Assembly: GCF_040676675.1 (NCBI RefSeq)
Contig: NZ_JBFAPK010000002.1
Span: 372,001-436,000, forward strand
Source of the DNA: JBFAPK01 sp040676675
GTDB lineage: Bacteria > Actinomycetota > Actinomycetes > Mycobacteriales > Micromonosporaceae
DNA length: 64,000 bases
Direction: 5' to 3'
Part shown: piece by piece, positions 17,411 to 26,131 of the stretch
How the letters are laid out: each line of letters opens with the position of its first letter
Numbering within the stretch: the stretch's first letter is position 1
Notes under the pieces: generated by a model
The model's database searches: none
Told to the model about the DNA's origin: nothing
The model's input: only the letters and a program-made list of their open reading frames with translations
Translations under genes and position numbers: made by a program

Positions 17411-18405
17411 GAGAAATCCCCTTGTCTGGTCGAGGAACGCAGGGCCGGGACCGCCGCGGCGAGCAGGATGATCGCTCCCTGGACGGTCGATCTGAGGGCG
17501 CCGGAGACGCCGTAGAAGTTCATGAGGGCGAAGAGCAGTTCGAGGGTCAGCGCGCCGAGCATCGCGCCGACCACGGACCCGCGGCCGCCACCCAGCGCGA
17601 CGCCCCCGAGGACGACCGCGGTGATCGCCCCGAACTCCAGGCCGGCGCCGGCCTGGAACGAGACGCCGCTGTAGCCGCTGAGCAGGATCGCCGCGACCGC
17701 CGCGGCGAGCCCGCTGAGGACGAAGGCGGCGGTCCGGGTACGCCAGACCCGCACCCCGCTCAGCTCGGCCGTACGCGGGTTGTCGCCGAGGGCGACCAGG
17801 GTGCGGCCGAAGTCGGAGCGCGTCAGCAGCACGGCCAGCGCGGCGAAGACCAGCAGGACGACCAGGGCGTACGGGAGGCGCCCGAGCACCGGCACGTCCT
17901 CGAACGCGCGGCGGCCGAACTGACGGAACTCCTCGGCGAGACCGCCCTTCGGAGCGCCGTCGGACCAGAGGTACACCGCGCCGACGAGGATCAGGAACAT
18001 GCCGAGGGTGGTGATGAACGACGGCACTCGCAGCAGCGTCGTGACCAGACCGTTGACCAGCCCGACGAACGCGCCGCCGGCGAGCAGCACCAGCACCACG
18101 GGCCAGGTTCGGGACGGATCGCTGTCGATGAGCCGGGCCGCGACGACGACCTGGGCGGTGACCAGCGAACCTACGGAGAGGTCGAACTCGCCGGAGACGA
18201 TCACGAAGTACTGGCCGGCGGCGAGCAGGATGATCGGCGCCGAGCGGCCGAGGAACGACATCAGGGACGGCGGGGCGAGGAAGTCGGGTTGCCGGACGGT
18301 GACGAGCACCAGCAGGACACCGAGGATCGCGAGGATCGGCAGGACGCCACCGGGGCGGATCCGCGGCTGCCGCGACGGCAGTGGAGAACGCGGTACGGTC
18401 TGCAT
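17407..18405 (-). CDS. sugar ABC transporter permease (RbsC type), second of two
   Basis: A 332-residue inner-membrane permease of the RbsC/XylH type with about nine hydrophobic segments. Landmarks are VIVSGEFDLSVGS, GLVNGLVTTLLRVPSFITTLG and VVLGGVALGGGRGSV, typical of this family. Its start is 2 bp after the stop of the first permease and its end overlaps the binding-protein start by 4 bp, so translation is coupled. With the other permease it should form the transmembrane channel. Confidence 0.92.
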   Translation of the reverse strand: MQTVPRSPLPSRQPRIRPGGVLPILAILGVLLVLVTVRQPDFLAPPSLMSFLGRSAPIILLAAGQYFVIVSGEFDLSVGSLVTAQVVVAARLIDSDPSRTWPVVLVLLAGGAFVGLVNGLVTTLLRVPSFITTLGMFLILVGAVYLWSDGAPKGGLAEEFRQFGRRAFEDVPVLGRLPYALVVLLVFAALAVLLTRSDFGRTLVALGDNPRTAELSGVRVWRTRTAAFVLSGLAAAVAAILLSGYSGVSFQAGAGLEFGAITAVVLGGVALGGGRGSVVGAMLGALTLELLFALMNFYGVSGALRSTVQGAIILLAAAVPALRSSTRQGDFS

Positions 18406-18407
18406 GG

Positions 18408-19382
18408 TCAGGAGCCCGCCTTCCGCAGGGTCCGGCGGGCGTAGACGGCGACCGCGGCGATGATGACGGCGCCGCGGATCACCTGTTTGAAGAAGGCGTC
18501 CACCTCGAGCTGGTTGAAGATGGCGTCGATGCTGGCGAGCAGCAGCACCCCGCCGACGGTGCCGACGACACCGCCGCGTCCGCCGGCGAGGGCGGTGCCG
18601 CCGATCACCACGGCGGCGATCGACTCCAGGTCGTACAGCCCCTCGGTGCCGATCCGGGGCGTACCCGAGCCGAGCCGGCTGGCGAGGTAGATCCCGGCGA
18701 GCCCGGCGCAGAGCGCGCAGAGCACGTGGGCCGTGACGAGGACCCGGTCGGTGCGGACACCGGAGAGCCGGGCGACCTCCGGGTCACCGCCGACCGCGAC
18801 CAGGTGGTGGCCGAACCGGGTCCGCGCGAGCGCGAACCAGGCCGCCCCGGTGACGGCGACCAGCAGGAGGAACGAGAGCGGTACCGGACCGACACGCTGG
18901 TACCCGAGGGTCCGCACGAGCGAGCGGGCGGTGGTGCCGGCGGGGCCGTCGTATCCGTTGTCGAGGTAGCCCTTCAGCAGCAGCCCGACGCCGAGGGTCG
19001 CGATGAACGCGTTGATCCGTAGCTTCGTGACGAGCAGCCCGTTGAGCAGCCCGACGCCGGCGCTCACGGCGAGCGTCAGGCCGACCGCCGGCAGCAGCGC
19101 GCCGTCGCGGCCGGCCATCGTCTCGGCCGCGACGAGGGTACTGAGGCTGATCACGTACGCCACGGAGAGGTCGAGCGAGCCGCCGAGGATGACCAGGGTC
19201 TGGCCCACGGCGACGAGCCCGAGCCCGGCGGCGACGTGCAGCAGGCTCACCGTCGTCGACTGGTTGAACAGTTGGCCGCCGTCGATCGTCACCACCAGCC
19301 AGCCGAGCGCGAGGACCAGGGCCAGGGCCACGAACACGCCCGGTACGGGCCGGCGGGCCGGCAGGAGCGGAAGGCCGCTCAC
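18408..19382 (-). CDS. sugar ABC transporter permease (RbsC type), first of two
   Basis: A 324-residue membrane permease with family landmarks VILGGSLDLSVAYVISL, GLLNGLLVTKLRINAFIATLG and GGTALAGGRGGVVG. The GTG at 19382 overlaps the ATPase stop by 4 bp (GTGA), which sets the start; the longer frame reads into the ATPase gene and is not coding. Two different RbsC-type permeases in one operon imply a heterodimeric pore. Confidence 0.92.
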   Translation of the reverse strand: MSGLPLLPARRPVPGVFVALALVLALGWLVVTIDGGQLFNQSTTVSLLHVAAGLGLVAVGQTLVILGGSLDLSVAYVISLSTLVAAETMAGRDGALLPAVGLTLAVSAGVGLLNGLLVTKLRINAFIATLGVGLLLKGYLDNGYDGPAGTTARSLVRTLGYQRVGPVPLSFLLLVAVTGAAWFALARTRFGHHLVAVGGDPEVARLSGVRTDRVLVTAHVLCALCAGLAGIYLASRLGSGTPRIGTEGLYDLESIAAVVIGGTALAGGRGGVVGTVGGVLLLASIDAIFNQLEVDAFFKQVIRGAVIIAAVAVYARRTLRKAGS

Positions 19383-20887
19383 GCGGCCGACTCCCGTACG
19401 GTCCCGACCGCCAGGGCGACGACGTCCTCCTCGGTCGCGCCGGCGGGCAGCTCGCCCGCGACGCGGCCGTCGCGCATGACGACGATCCGGTCGCTCATCC
19501 CCCGCAGCTCCGCCAGGTCGGACGAGATCATCAGCACGGCCGCCCCGTCGCGGGCGAGGCGGCGGACGAGATCGTGGATGGCGGACTTCGCCCCCACGTC
19601 GATGCCGCGGGTCGGCTCGTCGAAGAGCAGGATCCGCGGGCCGAGCGCGAGCCACCGGGCCAGCACCACCTTCTGCTGGTTGCCGCCGGAAAGAAAGCGG
19701 ATCTCCTGGCCGTCGTCGGCCCGGACCTGCACCGCGGCGAGCAGCTCACGGACCCGCGTGGCCCGGGCGGCGCGGCCGGACCGGGCGGCGAAGACGGCCC
19801 GGCTGGCGAGCAGCGCGTTGTCGAGCACGGACTGCCGGGCGACGATGCCCTCGCCCTTGCGGTCCTCGGTGACGTAGGCGACGCCGGCCCGCACCGCGGC
19901 GCGCGGCGAGCGCAGCCGGACCGGTACGCCGTCGAGCGTGACCTCGCCGGTCGTGAACGGGGCGGCCCCGAAGAGCGCGCGGGCCAACGCCGACCGTCCG
20001 GCGCCCTGGAGCCCGCCGACGCCGAGTACCTCACCCGCCCGCAGTTCCAGGTTCACGCCGCGCAGCTTCCGGTTTCCCCCGTCGCGCACGACGAGCCGGA
20101 CCGGCCCGCGGTCCCCGGGGCCGGCGCGGTCCGGGTAGTAGCTGGACAGTTCCCGGCCCACCATGTGTCGCACCAGGTCGTCGGGGGTGGTGTCCGCGGT
20201 GCGTAGGGTCGTCACCCGGCGGCCGTCCTTCAGGACCGTGATCCGGCCGGACAGGTCGAAGACCTCGGCGAGTCGGTGCGAGACGTACAGCAGGCCGATG
20301 CCCCGCTCCTGGAGCCGGCGTACCAGCCCGTACAGCAGCTCGACCTCGTGGTCGGCCAGCGCCGCGGTCGGCTCGTCCATGATGAGCAGCCGCGCGTCCA
20401 GGGCGAGCGCCTTGGCGATCTCGACGACCTGTTGCTGTGCGACGCCGAGGCGTCCCACCCGGGCGTCGGCCGGCAGCGCGGTCTCCCCGATCGAGGCGAG
20501 CAGTTGACGGGTTCGGCCGAGCATCTCCCGACGGTCGACCAGACCGCGACGCACCGGCTCATGGCCCAGGTACACGTTCTCCGCGACGGTCCGCTCCGGC
20601 AGCAGGTTGAACTCCTGGTGGATGATGCCGATGCCGGCCCGCTGCGCGTCGCGCGGGCCGCGGAACGCGCGCGGCTCACCGGCGAACTCGACGCTTCCCT
20701 CGTCCAGGACGTATCCGCCCGAGACGATCTTCATGAGGGTGGACTTCCCGGCGCCGTTCTCACCGACGACGGCGTGCACCTCACCCGGCGCGACGTCGAG
20801 GTCGACACCGTCGAGGACGCGTACCCCGAGGAAGGACTTGCCGATGCCGCGCAGGACGAGCAGCGGCGCCGGAGGTGGATCTGCCAT
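19379..20887 (-). CDS. sugar ABC transporter ATPase with two nucleotide-binding domains
   Basis: A 502-residue RbsA/MglA-type ATPase. The first domain has an intact Walker A, VGENGAGKST (residues 41-50), signature LGVAQQQVVEIAKAL and Walker B LLIMDEPTAAL. The second domain has the degenerate loop GLQGAGRSALARALF usual for this family, with RFLSGGNQQKVVLARWL and ILLFDEPTRGID. ATG 20887 is preferred over GTG 20902 because GAGGG lies 8 bp upstream of it. It is the first gene of a five-gene operon: ATPase, two permeases, binding protein, epimerase. Confidence 0.92.
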   Translation of the reverse strand: MADPPPAPLLVLRGIGKSFLGVRVLDGVDLDVAPGEVHAVVGENGAGKSTLMKIVSGGYVLDEGSVEFAGEPRAFRGPRDAQRAGIGIIHQEFNLLPERTVAENVYLGHEPVRRGLVDRREMLGRTRQLLASIGETALPADARVGRLGVAQQQVVEIAKALALDARLLIMDEPTAALADHEVELLYGLVRRLQERGIGLLYVSHRLAEVFDLSGRITVLKDGRRVTTLRTADTTPDDLVRHMVGRELSSYYPDRAGPGDRGPVRLVVRDGGNRKLRGVNLELRAGEVLGVGGLQGAGRSALARALFGAAPFTTGEVTLDGVPVRLRSPRAAVRAGVAYVTEDRKGEGIVARQSVLDNALLASRAVFAARSGRAARATRVRELLAAVQVRADDGQEIRFLSGGNQQKVVLARWLALGPRILLFDEPTRGIDVGAKSAIHDLVRRLARDGAAVLMISSDLAELRGMSDRIVVMRDGRVAGELPAGATEEDVVALAVGTVRESAA

Positions 20888-21016
20888 CACAAAAACCCTC
20901 ACAGATAGTAATTACCGACAGGGGTTCATCCACCGCGTCAGGTCGTTTTGTTCGTACGACGCCGGACTTCGTGGGCGCGGTGCGGAGGCTTACGTTCTTG
21001 CGTTGCAAACATTCGC

Positions 21017-21046
21017 TTGACACGAGCGAAACATAACACGTATGAA
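21017..21046 (+). promoter_or_regulatory. candidate promoter for the ThuA/GSDH gene
   Basis: TTGACA at 21017-21022, an 18-bp spacer and TATGAA at 21041-21046. The implied leader to the ATG at 21398 is long, about 345 nt, so an additional promoter closer to the gene is possible. Confidence 0.45.
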
Positions 21047-21059
21047 GATAGATGTTTCG
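21027..21059. promoter_or_regulatory. inverted repeat and shared 19-bp element, copy 1
   Basis: CGAAACAT (21027-21034) and ATGTTTCG (21052-21059) are perfect inverted arms 17 bp apart. The left arm starts CGAAACATAACACGTATGA (21027-21045), which matches 17 of 19 bases of the element at 32424-32442 in the other divergent sugar-transport region. This is a candidate regulator site. Confidence 0.5.
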
Positions 21060-21397
21060 ATCCGAGTCCGCAATCCTCGACGTGGGAGGGCCGATCCGGC
21101 CACCGCTCGACCGGCAGCGGCGCCGGACCGGAGGCTGAACGCGGTCACCGACGCTGCGGAACGGTACGAAACAGAACATAGATGGACTTCGATGCGAAGC
21201 CCATCCCGACACCTTGCGAAGCACGGGACGAGGCCATCCCATCCGTCACGCTCTGTAGCACTCTGCGGGGCTGACTGCCGTTGCGGCGGACGGCAGGACG
21301 ACCGACCAGCACAGTGCCCCATGCGGGCCGGGCGCGACCCGGCGCGCCGCCGGGCCCGTGGCCGCAATCCTGTTGCCCGCCCGAGCTAGGAGACGGC

Positions 21398-24300
21398 ATG
21401 CGTCGCAAAACGTTGATCCTCGGAGTGCTCGCCGGCCTGTTACTGGCGCTCGCGCTCGCGCCCCCGGCGTCGGCGGCTCCCGCCTTCCGCGCCCTGCTCT
21501 TCACCAAGACCGCCGGCTACCGGCACGACTCCATCCCCGCCGGGATCTCGATGTTCCAGCAGCAGGCGGCGGCGAACAACTTCGAGCTGGTACACAGCGA
21601 GGATTCGAGCGTCTTCACCCCGGCAAACCTCGCGACCTTCGACGTGCTCATCATGTTCCAGACCTCGGGCATGGTCTGGACCACGGCGGCCCAGCGCCAG
21701 GCGGTGGAGGGATTCCTCGCCAGCGGCAAGGGCATCGTCGCCGTCCACAACGCCACGGACATGGGCATCGAGGGCGAGTACCCGTGGTGGGACCAGACCG
21801 TGAACGCCGGTGCCCACATGCCGGAGCACTCCCCCGGCGTGCTGCCCGGCACCGCGATCGTCGCCGACAAGCGGCATCCCTCGACGGCCGGCCTGCCGGA
21901 CCGCTGGAACCGCAGCGAGGAGTGGTACAACTTCGACCGGAACCCGCGCGGCGACGTCCACGTCCTGGTGACCGCCGACGAGCGCACGTACAACCCGGGC
22001 TCCCGGGCGATGGGTCCGGACCACCCGATCTCCTGGTGCCGCAGCGTCAGCGGCGGCCGGGTCTGGACCACCGCGATGGGGCACGCCATCGAGTCCTACA
22101 GCGAGACCAACTTCCGTAACCACGTCCTGGGCGGCGTCAAATGGGCCGCCGGCAACGAGCCCGGCGACTGCGGCGGCACCGTCTGGGGCAACTTCGAGAA
22201 GCGCACCCTCGACGACAACACCGTCGACCCGATGGCGCTGGCGGTGGCCCCCGACGGACGCGTGCTCTACGTCCAGCGGGGCGGGCAGGTGAAGATCTTC
22301 AAGCCGTCCACCAGCACCACCGTCACCGCCGGCACGCTTAGCGTCTACACCGGCGGCGAGGACGGCCTCACCGGGCTCGCACTCGACCCGAACTTCGCCA
22401 GCAACGGTTACGTGTACCTGTACCACTCGCCGGCCAGCAGCACGACCGACGTCAACCGGGTCTCCCGCTACACGCTCACCGGCGACACGCTCAACCTCTC
22501 CAGCGAGGTCCGGATCATCGACATCCCCGCGTACCGCGACCGTACGTTCCCCGAACCCGGGCACACGGGCGGGTACATCGAGTTCGGCCCCGACGGAAAC
22601 CTCTACATCGGCACCGGCGACGACACGCCGCCGAACCTCGACCCCAACTGGCAGGGCTACGCCCCGCTGGACTGGCGGCCCGGCAAGGCCAACCTCGACG
22701 CGGCCCGGACCGCCGGCAACACCAACGACCTGCGCGGAAAGCTGCTGCGGATCCGGCCCTCGGCCGGCGGCGGCTACACCGTCCCGGCGGGCAACCTCTA
22801 CCCGCAGGGTACGGCCCAGACCCGGCCGGAGATCTACGCGATGGGCTTCCGCAACCCGTTCCGCTTCTCCATCGACCCGGCCAACGGCTGGGTCTACCTG
22901 GCCGACTACGGGCCCGACCGGAACCCCCCGACCACCAACCGCGGCCCGGAGGGGCTCGTCGAACTCAACGTCATCAAGTCCCCCGGCAACTACGGCTGGC
23001 CGTTCTGCCACGGCGACAACCAGCCCTACGCCCCGTACAACCCGGACACCGGCGTCGTCGGCGCGAAGTTCAACTGCGCCGCGCCGGTCAACAACTCGCC
23101 CAACAACACCGGCCTGACCACCCTGCGACCGGTCGTCGCGCCGCAGATCTGGTACGGCTACGGCACCTCGCCGACCTTCCCGGAGCTCGGCTCGGGCGGC
23201 TCCGCGCCGATGGGCGGACCCGTCTACCGGTACGACCCGGCGAACCCGTCCGCGACAAAGTTCCCGCCCTACTACGACGGCGTGCACTTCTTCTACGAGT
23301 GGTCGCGCAACTACGTCAAGGAGGTCCACTTCGACTCGGCCACGGCGGTCACCCGCACCAACCCGTTCCTGCCCGGCGGCAACTTCAACAAGCCGATGGA
23401 CCTGGAGTTCGGCCGGGACGGCTCGCTCTACCTGCTGGAGTGGGGCACCAACTTCGGTGGCGGGAACAGCGACTCCGGGCTCTACCGGATCGACTACATC
23501 CAGGGCGGACGATCGCCGATCGCCCGGGCCAACGGTACGCCCACCAGCGGCAACGCCCCGCTGAACGTCCAGTTCAGCAGCGCCGGTACGGCCGACCCCG
23601 ACCCCGGCGACACGCTCGCCTACCAGTGGACCTTCGGCGACGGCACCACCTCGACGGCGGCCAGTCCGGCACACGTCTACACCGCCAACGGCAACTACAC
23701 GGCACAGCTGAAGGTCACCGACAGCACCGGCAAGACCGGCTTCGCCAACGTCCAGATCACCGTCGGCAACACCGCCCCGGTGGTCACCATCACCACCCCG
23801 CCCAACGGCGGGATGCTGACCTTCGGTGACAGGGTGCCGTACCAGATCACCGTCTCCGACCCGGGCGGCGCCGCGGTCGACTGCACCAAGGTGATCCTCA
23901 ACCCGGCCCTCGGCCACGACGACCACGCGCACGAGACCACCGACTACCCCGGCTGCTCGGGCACCATCTCCACCGACCTGCTCGGCGGACACCCCGACGG
24001 CGCGAACCTGTTCTACGTGCTCAACGCGCACTACACGGACAACGGCGGAGCCGGCGGAGCGGCCCCGCTCACCGGCCGCGCGCAGGCGATCCTCCAGCCC
24101 AAGCACAAGCAGGCCGAGTTCTACAGCAGCCAGTCCGGTACCCGGGTCGTCGACCAGGCCGGCGCCGAGAGCGGCAAGCGCGTCGGAGACATCTCCAACA
24201 ACGACTGGATCGCGTTCACCCCGATGAGCCTGTCGGGCGTCACGAACGTCAGCTACCGGCTGTCGTCACCGTCCGGCGGCGGCTCGATCGAGCTGCGGGC

Positions 24301-24943
24301 CGACTCGCCGACCGGTACGCTGCTGGCCACCACCCCGGTCCCCGGCACCGGCGGTTGGGACAACTACCAGTCCACACCGCCGGTGAACGTCGCCGCCCTG
24401 GCCGGGTCGCACACGCTCTACCTGGTGTTCAAGGGCACCGCGAACAACTGGTTCGACCTCGACTCGCACACCTTCGGCGGCCCCGGGGTCGGCGTACCCG
24501 ACACGGCCGGCGTAGCGGGCCGGACCTGGACGCTCACCGCACAGCACAGCGGCAAGCTGATGGACGTCAACGGCGCCTCCACCGCCGACGGCGCCCAGAT
24601 CCAGCAGTGGGCGGCCACCGGCGGCGACAACCAGAAGTGGCAGGCCGTCGACGCCGGTGGTGGCGCGGTCTACCTGAAGGCGGTGCACAGCGGCAAGTGC
24701 GTCGAGGTGACCGGCGCCTCGACCGCCCCGGGAGCCTTCCTCCAGCAGGCCACCTGCAACAACGGCAACCAGCAGAAGTTCACCGCCACGGCGACCGGGA
24801 CCTCCGGGGTGTACACGGTGAAGAGCGTGCTGAGCGGGCACTGCGTGGACGTCAACGGCGGCGCCACCAGCGACGGGGCCCGGCTGGTGCAGTGGAACTG
24901 CCACGGCGGCACCAACCAGCAGTGGCGGTTCGCCCCGGTGTGA
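21398..24943 (+). CDS. secreted ThuA / sugar dehydrogenase / PKD / CBM6 / CBM13 multidomain protein
   Basis: A 1181-residue secreted protein. A Sec signal peptide ends near residue 28. A ThuA-like domain follows (FRALLFTKTAGYRHDS, about 30-255), then a glucose/sorbosone dehydrogenase beta-propeller of the PQQ-dependent type (about 275-700, with GLALDPNFASNGYVYLYH and EIYAMGFRNPFRFS). After that come a PKD domain (about 705-790, YQWTFGDGTTS), a spacer, a CBM6-like domain (about 900-1030) and a CBM13 (about 1041-1181). It probably oxidises cell-wall-bound or soluble carbohydrate outside the cell. ATG 21398 is set by AGGAGA and the signal peptide. It is divergent from an ABC importer ending in a keto-sugar epimerase gene, which suggests a shared substrate. 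Confidence 0.9.
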   Translation: MRRKTLILGVLAGLLLALALAPPASAAPAFRALLFTKTAGYRHDSIPAGISMFQQQAAANNFELVHSEDSSVFTPANLATFDVLIMFQTSGMVWTTAAQRQAVEGFLASGKGIVAVHNATDMGIEGEYPWWDQTVNAGAHMPEHSPGVLPGTAIVADKRHPSTAGLPDRWNRSEEWYNFDRNPRGDVHVLVTADERTYNPGSRAMGPDHPISWCRSVSGGRVWTTAMGHAIESYSETNFRNHVLGGVKWAAGNEPGDCGGTVWGNFEKRTLDDNTVDPMALAVAPDGRVLYVQRGGQVKIFKPSTSTTVTAGTLSVYTGGEDGLTGLALDPNFASNGYVYLYHSPASSTTDVNRVSRYTLTGDTLNLSSEVRIIDIPAYRDRTFPEPGHTGGYIEFGPDGNLYIGTGDDTPPNLDPNWQGYAPLDWRPGKANLDAARTAGNTNDLRGKLLRIRPSAGGGYTVPAGNLYPQGTAQTRPEIYAMGFRNPFRFSIDPANGWVYLADYGPDRNPPTTNRGPEGLVELNVIKSPGNYGWPFCHGDNQPYAPYNPDTGVVGAKFNCAAPVNNSPNNTGLTTLRPVVAPQIWYGYGTSPTFPELGSGGSAPMGGPVYRYDPANPSATKFPPYYDGVHFFYEWSRNYVKEVHFDSATAVTRTNPFLPGGNFNKPMDLEFGRDGSLYLLEWGTNFGGGNSDSGLYRIDYIQGGRSPIARANGTPTSGNAPLNVQFSSAGTADPDPGDTLAYQWTFGDGTTSTAASPAHVYTANGNYTAQLKVTDSTGKTGFANVQITVGNTAPVVTITTPPNGGMLTFGDRVPYQITVSDPGGAAVDCTKVILNPALGHDDHAHETTDYPGCSGTISTDLLGGHPDGANLFYVLNAHYTDNGGAGGAAPLTGRAQAILQPKHKQAEFYSSQSGTRVVDQAGAESGKRVGDISNNDWIAFTPMSLSGVTNVSYRLSSPSGGGSIELRADSPTGTLLATTPVPGTGGWDNYQSTPPVNVAALAGSHTLYLVFKGTANNWFDLDSHTFGGPGVGVPDTAGVAGRTWTLTAQHSGKLMDVNGASTADGAQIQQWAATGGDNQKWQAVDAGGGAVYLKAVHSGKCVEVTGASTAPGAFLQQATCNNGNQQKFTATATGTSGVYTVKSVLSGHCVDVNGGATSDGARLVQWNCHGGTNQQWRFAPV

Positions 24944-24950
24944 CGAACCG

Positions 24951-24970
24951 CGGCTACCCGACGGTAGCCG
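24951..24970 (+). terminator. hairpin terminator after the ThuA/GSDH gene
   Basis: CGGCTACC (24951-24958) pairs with GGTAGCCG (24963-24970) around a CGAC loop, 8 nt after the stop. A second weak stem (GGTCC/GGACC) follows. It lies between convergent genes and may serve both. Confidence 0.7.
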
Positions 24971-25026
24971 GTGACGGTCCGGTCGGGACCGGCGGCCGAC
25001 GAGGCGGAGCCGGTCCCGATCGGCCG

Positions 25027-25428
25027 TCAGTCCCGCAGCGGGGTGCGCCGCGGGCGGACGACGCGGTGGGTGATGCGCCAGCCGGCAGCCGTCCGTTCGA
25101 CGGTGTCGTCGTAGGTGAAGCTGCCGGCCGATCCGTCCGCCATGATGCCGAGCGCCTTGGACTGGGCATGGACGCTGCCGTCCACCGCCTCGCGGAGAAC
25201 GATATTGGTCACGTGGTGGGCCACCGGGTTGGCGTCGGCCAACTCCAGCGCGGCTACGCGGGCCGCGGCGAGGCCGACCAGCACACCGCCGCCCAGGGCG
25301 GATACGTCGTAGGTGACATCCTCGGCGAACAGGGCCGTCAGGCCGTCGAAGTCGCCACGGTCGGTGAGATGCCCGTGCTGGTTGATCAGATCTGTGATGG
25401 TGGTCCGGTCGTCCATGGTCAAGGCCAC
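25027..25428 (-). CDS. NTF2-like/SnoaL-like protein
   Basis: A 133-residue protein of the cone-shaped alpha+beta NTF2/SnoaL-like superfamily: helix DRTTITDLINQHGHLTDRGD, then LFAEDVTYDVS and a C-terminal sheet (YDDTVERTAAGWRITHRVV). Such proteins act as small hydrolases, cyclases or binding proteins, and the exact role cannot be read from sequence. It is divergent from a TetR regulator with two matching palindromes between them, so it is probably that regulator's target. Confidence 0.82.
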   Translation of the reverse strand: MALTMDDRTTITDLINQHGHLTDRGDFDGLTALFAEDVTYDVSALGGGVLVGLAAARVAALELADANPVAHHVTNIVLREAVDGSVHAQSKALGIMADGSAGSFTYDDTVERTAAGWRITHRVVRPRRTPLRD

Positions 25429-25448
25429 AGCGGTCCTCCGAGCTAAAT

Positions 25449-25460
25449 GGGGTACTCCCC
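25449..25460. promoter_or_regulatory. TetR-type operator candidate 1
   Basis: GGGGTACTCCCC, with 4-bp GGGG/CCCC arms, lies in the 59-bp gap between the NTF2-like gene and the TetR gene, 21 bp upstream of the NTF2-like start. The second site has the same GGGG-N4-CCCC form, 35 bp away centre to centre. Confidence 0.55.
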
Positions 25461-25482
25461 GTTTAATAGCCGGTACCGTATA

Positions 25483-25496
25483 CGGGGATGTCCCCG
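25483..25496. promoter_or_regulatory. TetR-type operator candidate 2 overlapping the tetR start codon
   Basis: CGGGGATGTCCCCG has 5-bp inverted arms around ATGT and includes the ATG of the regulator gene (25488). Binding there would block its own expression. Confidence 0.55.
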
Positions 25497-26063
25497 GTTA
25501 GCAAGCGTGGCCCTAGAGCCGACGCCTCCAGAAACGCCGCCCGGCTCCTCGCCGCCGCCCGGGAAGTGCTGGCCGAGGCGGGCAACGATGCCGCATTCGA
25601 CGTGATAGCCCGACGCGCCGGCGTCGGCAACGCCACCCTGTACCGGCATTTCCCGACCCGCGCGGATCTCCTCGTGGCCGTCTACGCCGACGAGGTCACC
25701 ACGCTGTGCGAACGCGGCACGCGGCTACTGGACTCCGCCGATCCGATCGGCGCGCTGTTCGCCTGGCTCGACGAGTTCGTGGTGCACATCGCCACGAAGC
25801 GTGCACTCGCTCTGGCCGCCACGGAGGGGACCAACGAGCGCCGGACCGCGCTGTTCCACCAGTGGCATGCAGCGATCACCTCGACGGCTGAGCGCCTGAT
25901 CCGACACGCACGGCCCGCGCTCCGCTCCGACGTCACCGCAACCGACGTGCTGACGCTGGCCAGCGGCGCCGCGCTGAGCACCGACATCGCACACGCCCGT
26001 CGCCTGGTCACCATGCTGCGTACCGGCATTGTCGCTCAACCCGGTAGCGCGACCGACGACTGA
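25488..26063 (+). CDS. TetR-family transcriptional regulator
   Basis: A 191-residue repressor with an N-terminal helix-turn-helix (about residues 17-62; FDVIARRAGVGNATLYRHFPTRADLL) and a C-terminal ligand domain similar in type to regulators of SDR/NTF2-like genes. The next gene is convergent, 68 bp away. Two GGGG-N4-CCCC palindromes upstream make autoregulation and control of the divergent NTF2-like gene likely. The start could lie slightly downstream, because the first five codons overlap the palindrome. Confidence 0.88.
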   Translation: MSPVSKRGPRADASRNAARLLAAAREVLAEAGNDAAFDVIARRAGVGNATLYRHFPTRADLLVAVYADEVTTLCERGTRLLDSADPIGALFAWLDEFVVHIATKRALALAATEGTNERRTALFHQWHAAITSTAERLIRHARPALRSDVTATDVLTLASGAALSTDIAHARRLVTMLRTGIVAQPGSATDD

Positions 26064-26131
26064 CGACCGAACGCCCTAGGGCAGAACGGTCCCGCCACGT
26101 GCGCCGGACGAAGCGGATCCGACGCGGACCG

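Larger units (their letters stand above)
20888..21397. other. divergent regulatory region between sugar ABC operon and ThuA/GSDH gene
   Basis: These 510 bp have no credible gene. They contain an inverted repeat (21027-21034 with 21052-21059), a TTGACA...TATGAA promoter on the plus strand, and a 19-bp element that recurs at 32424. No LacI-type operator of the hemicellulase class is present. Confidence 0.6.

Noticed and set aside
15554..17515. Plus-strand open frame across the epimerase and binding-protein genes
   Set aside because: It is antisense to two genes with complete catalytic or binding motifs; the translation is Asp/Val/Arg-rich filler without conserved features.
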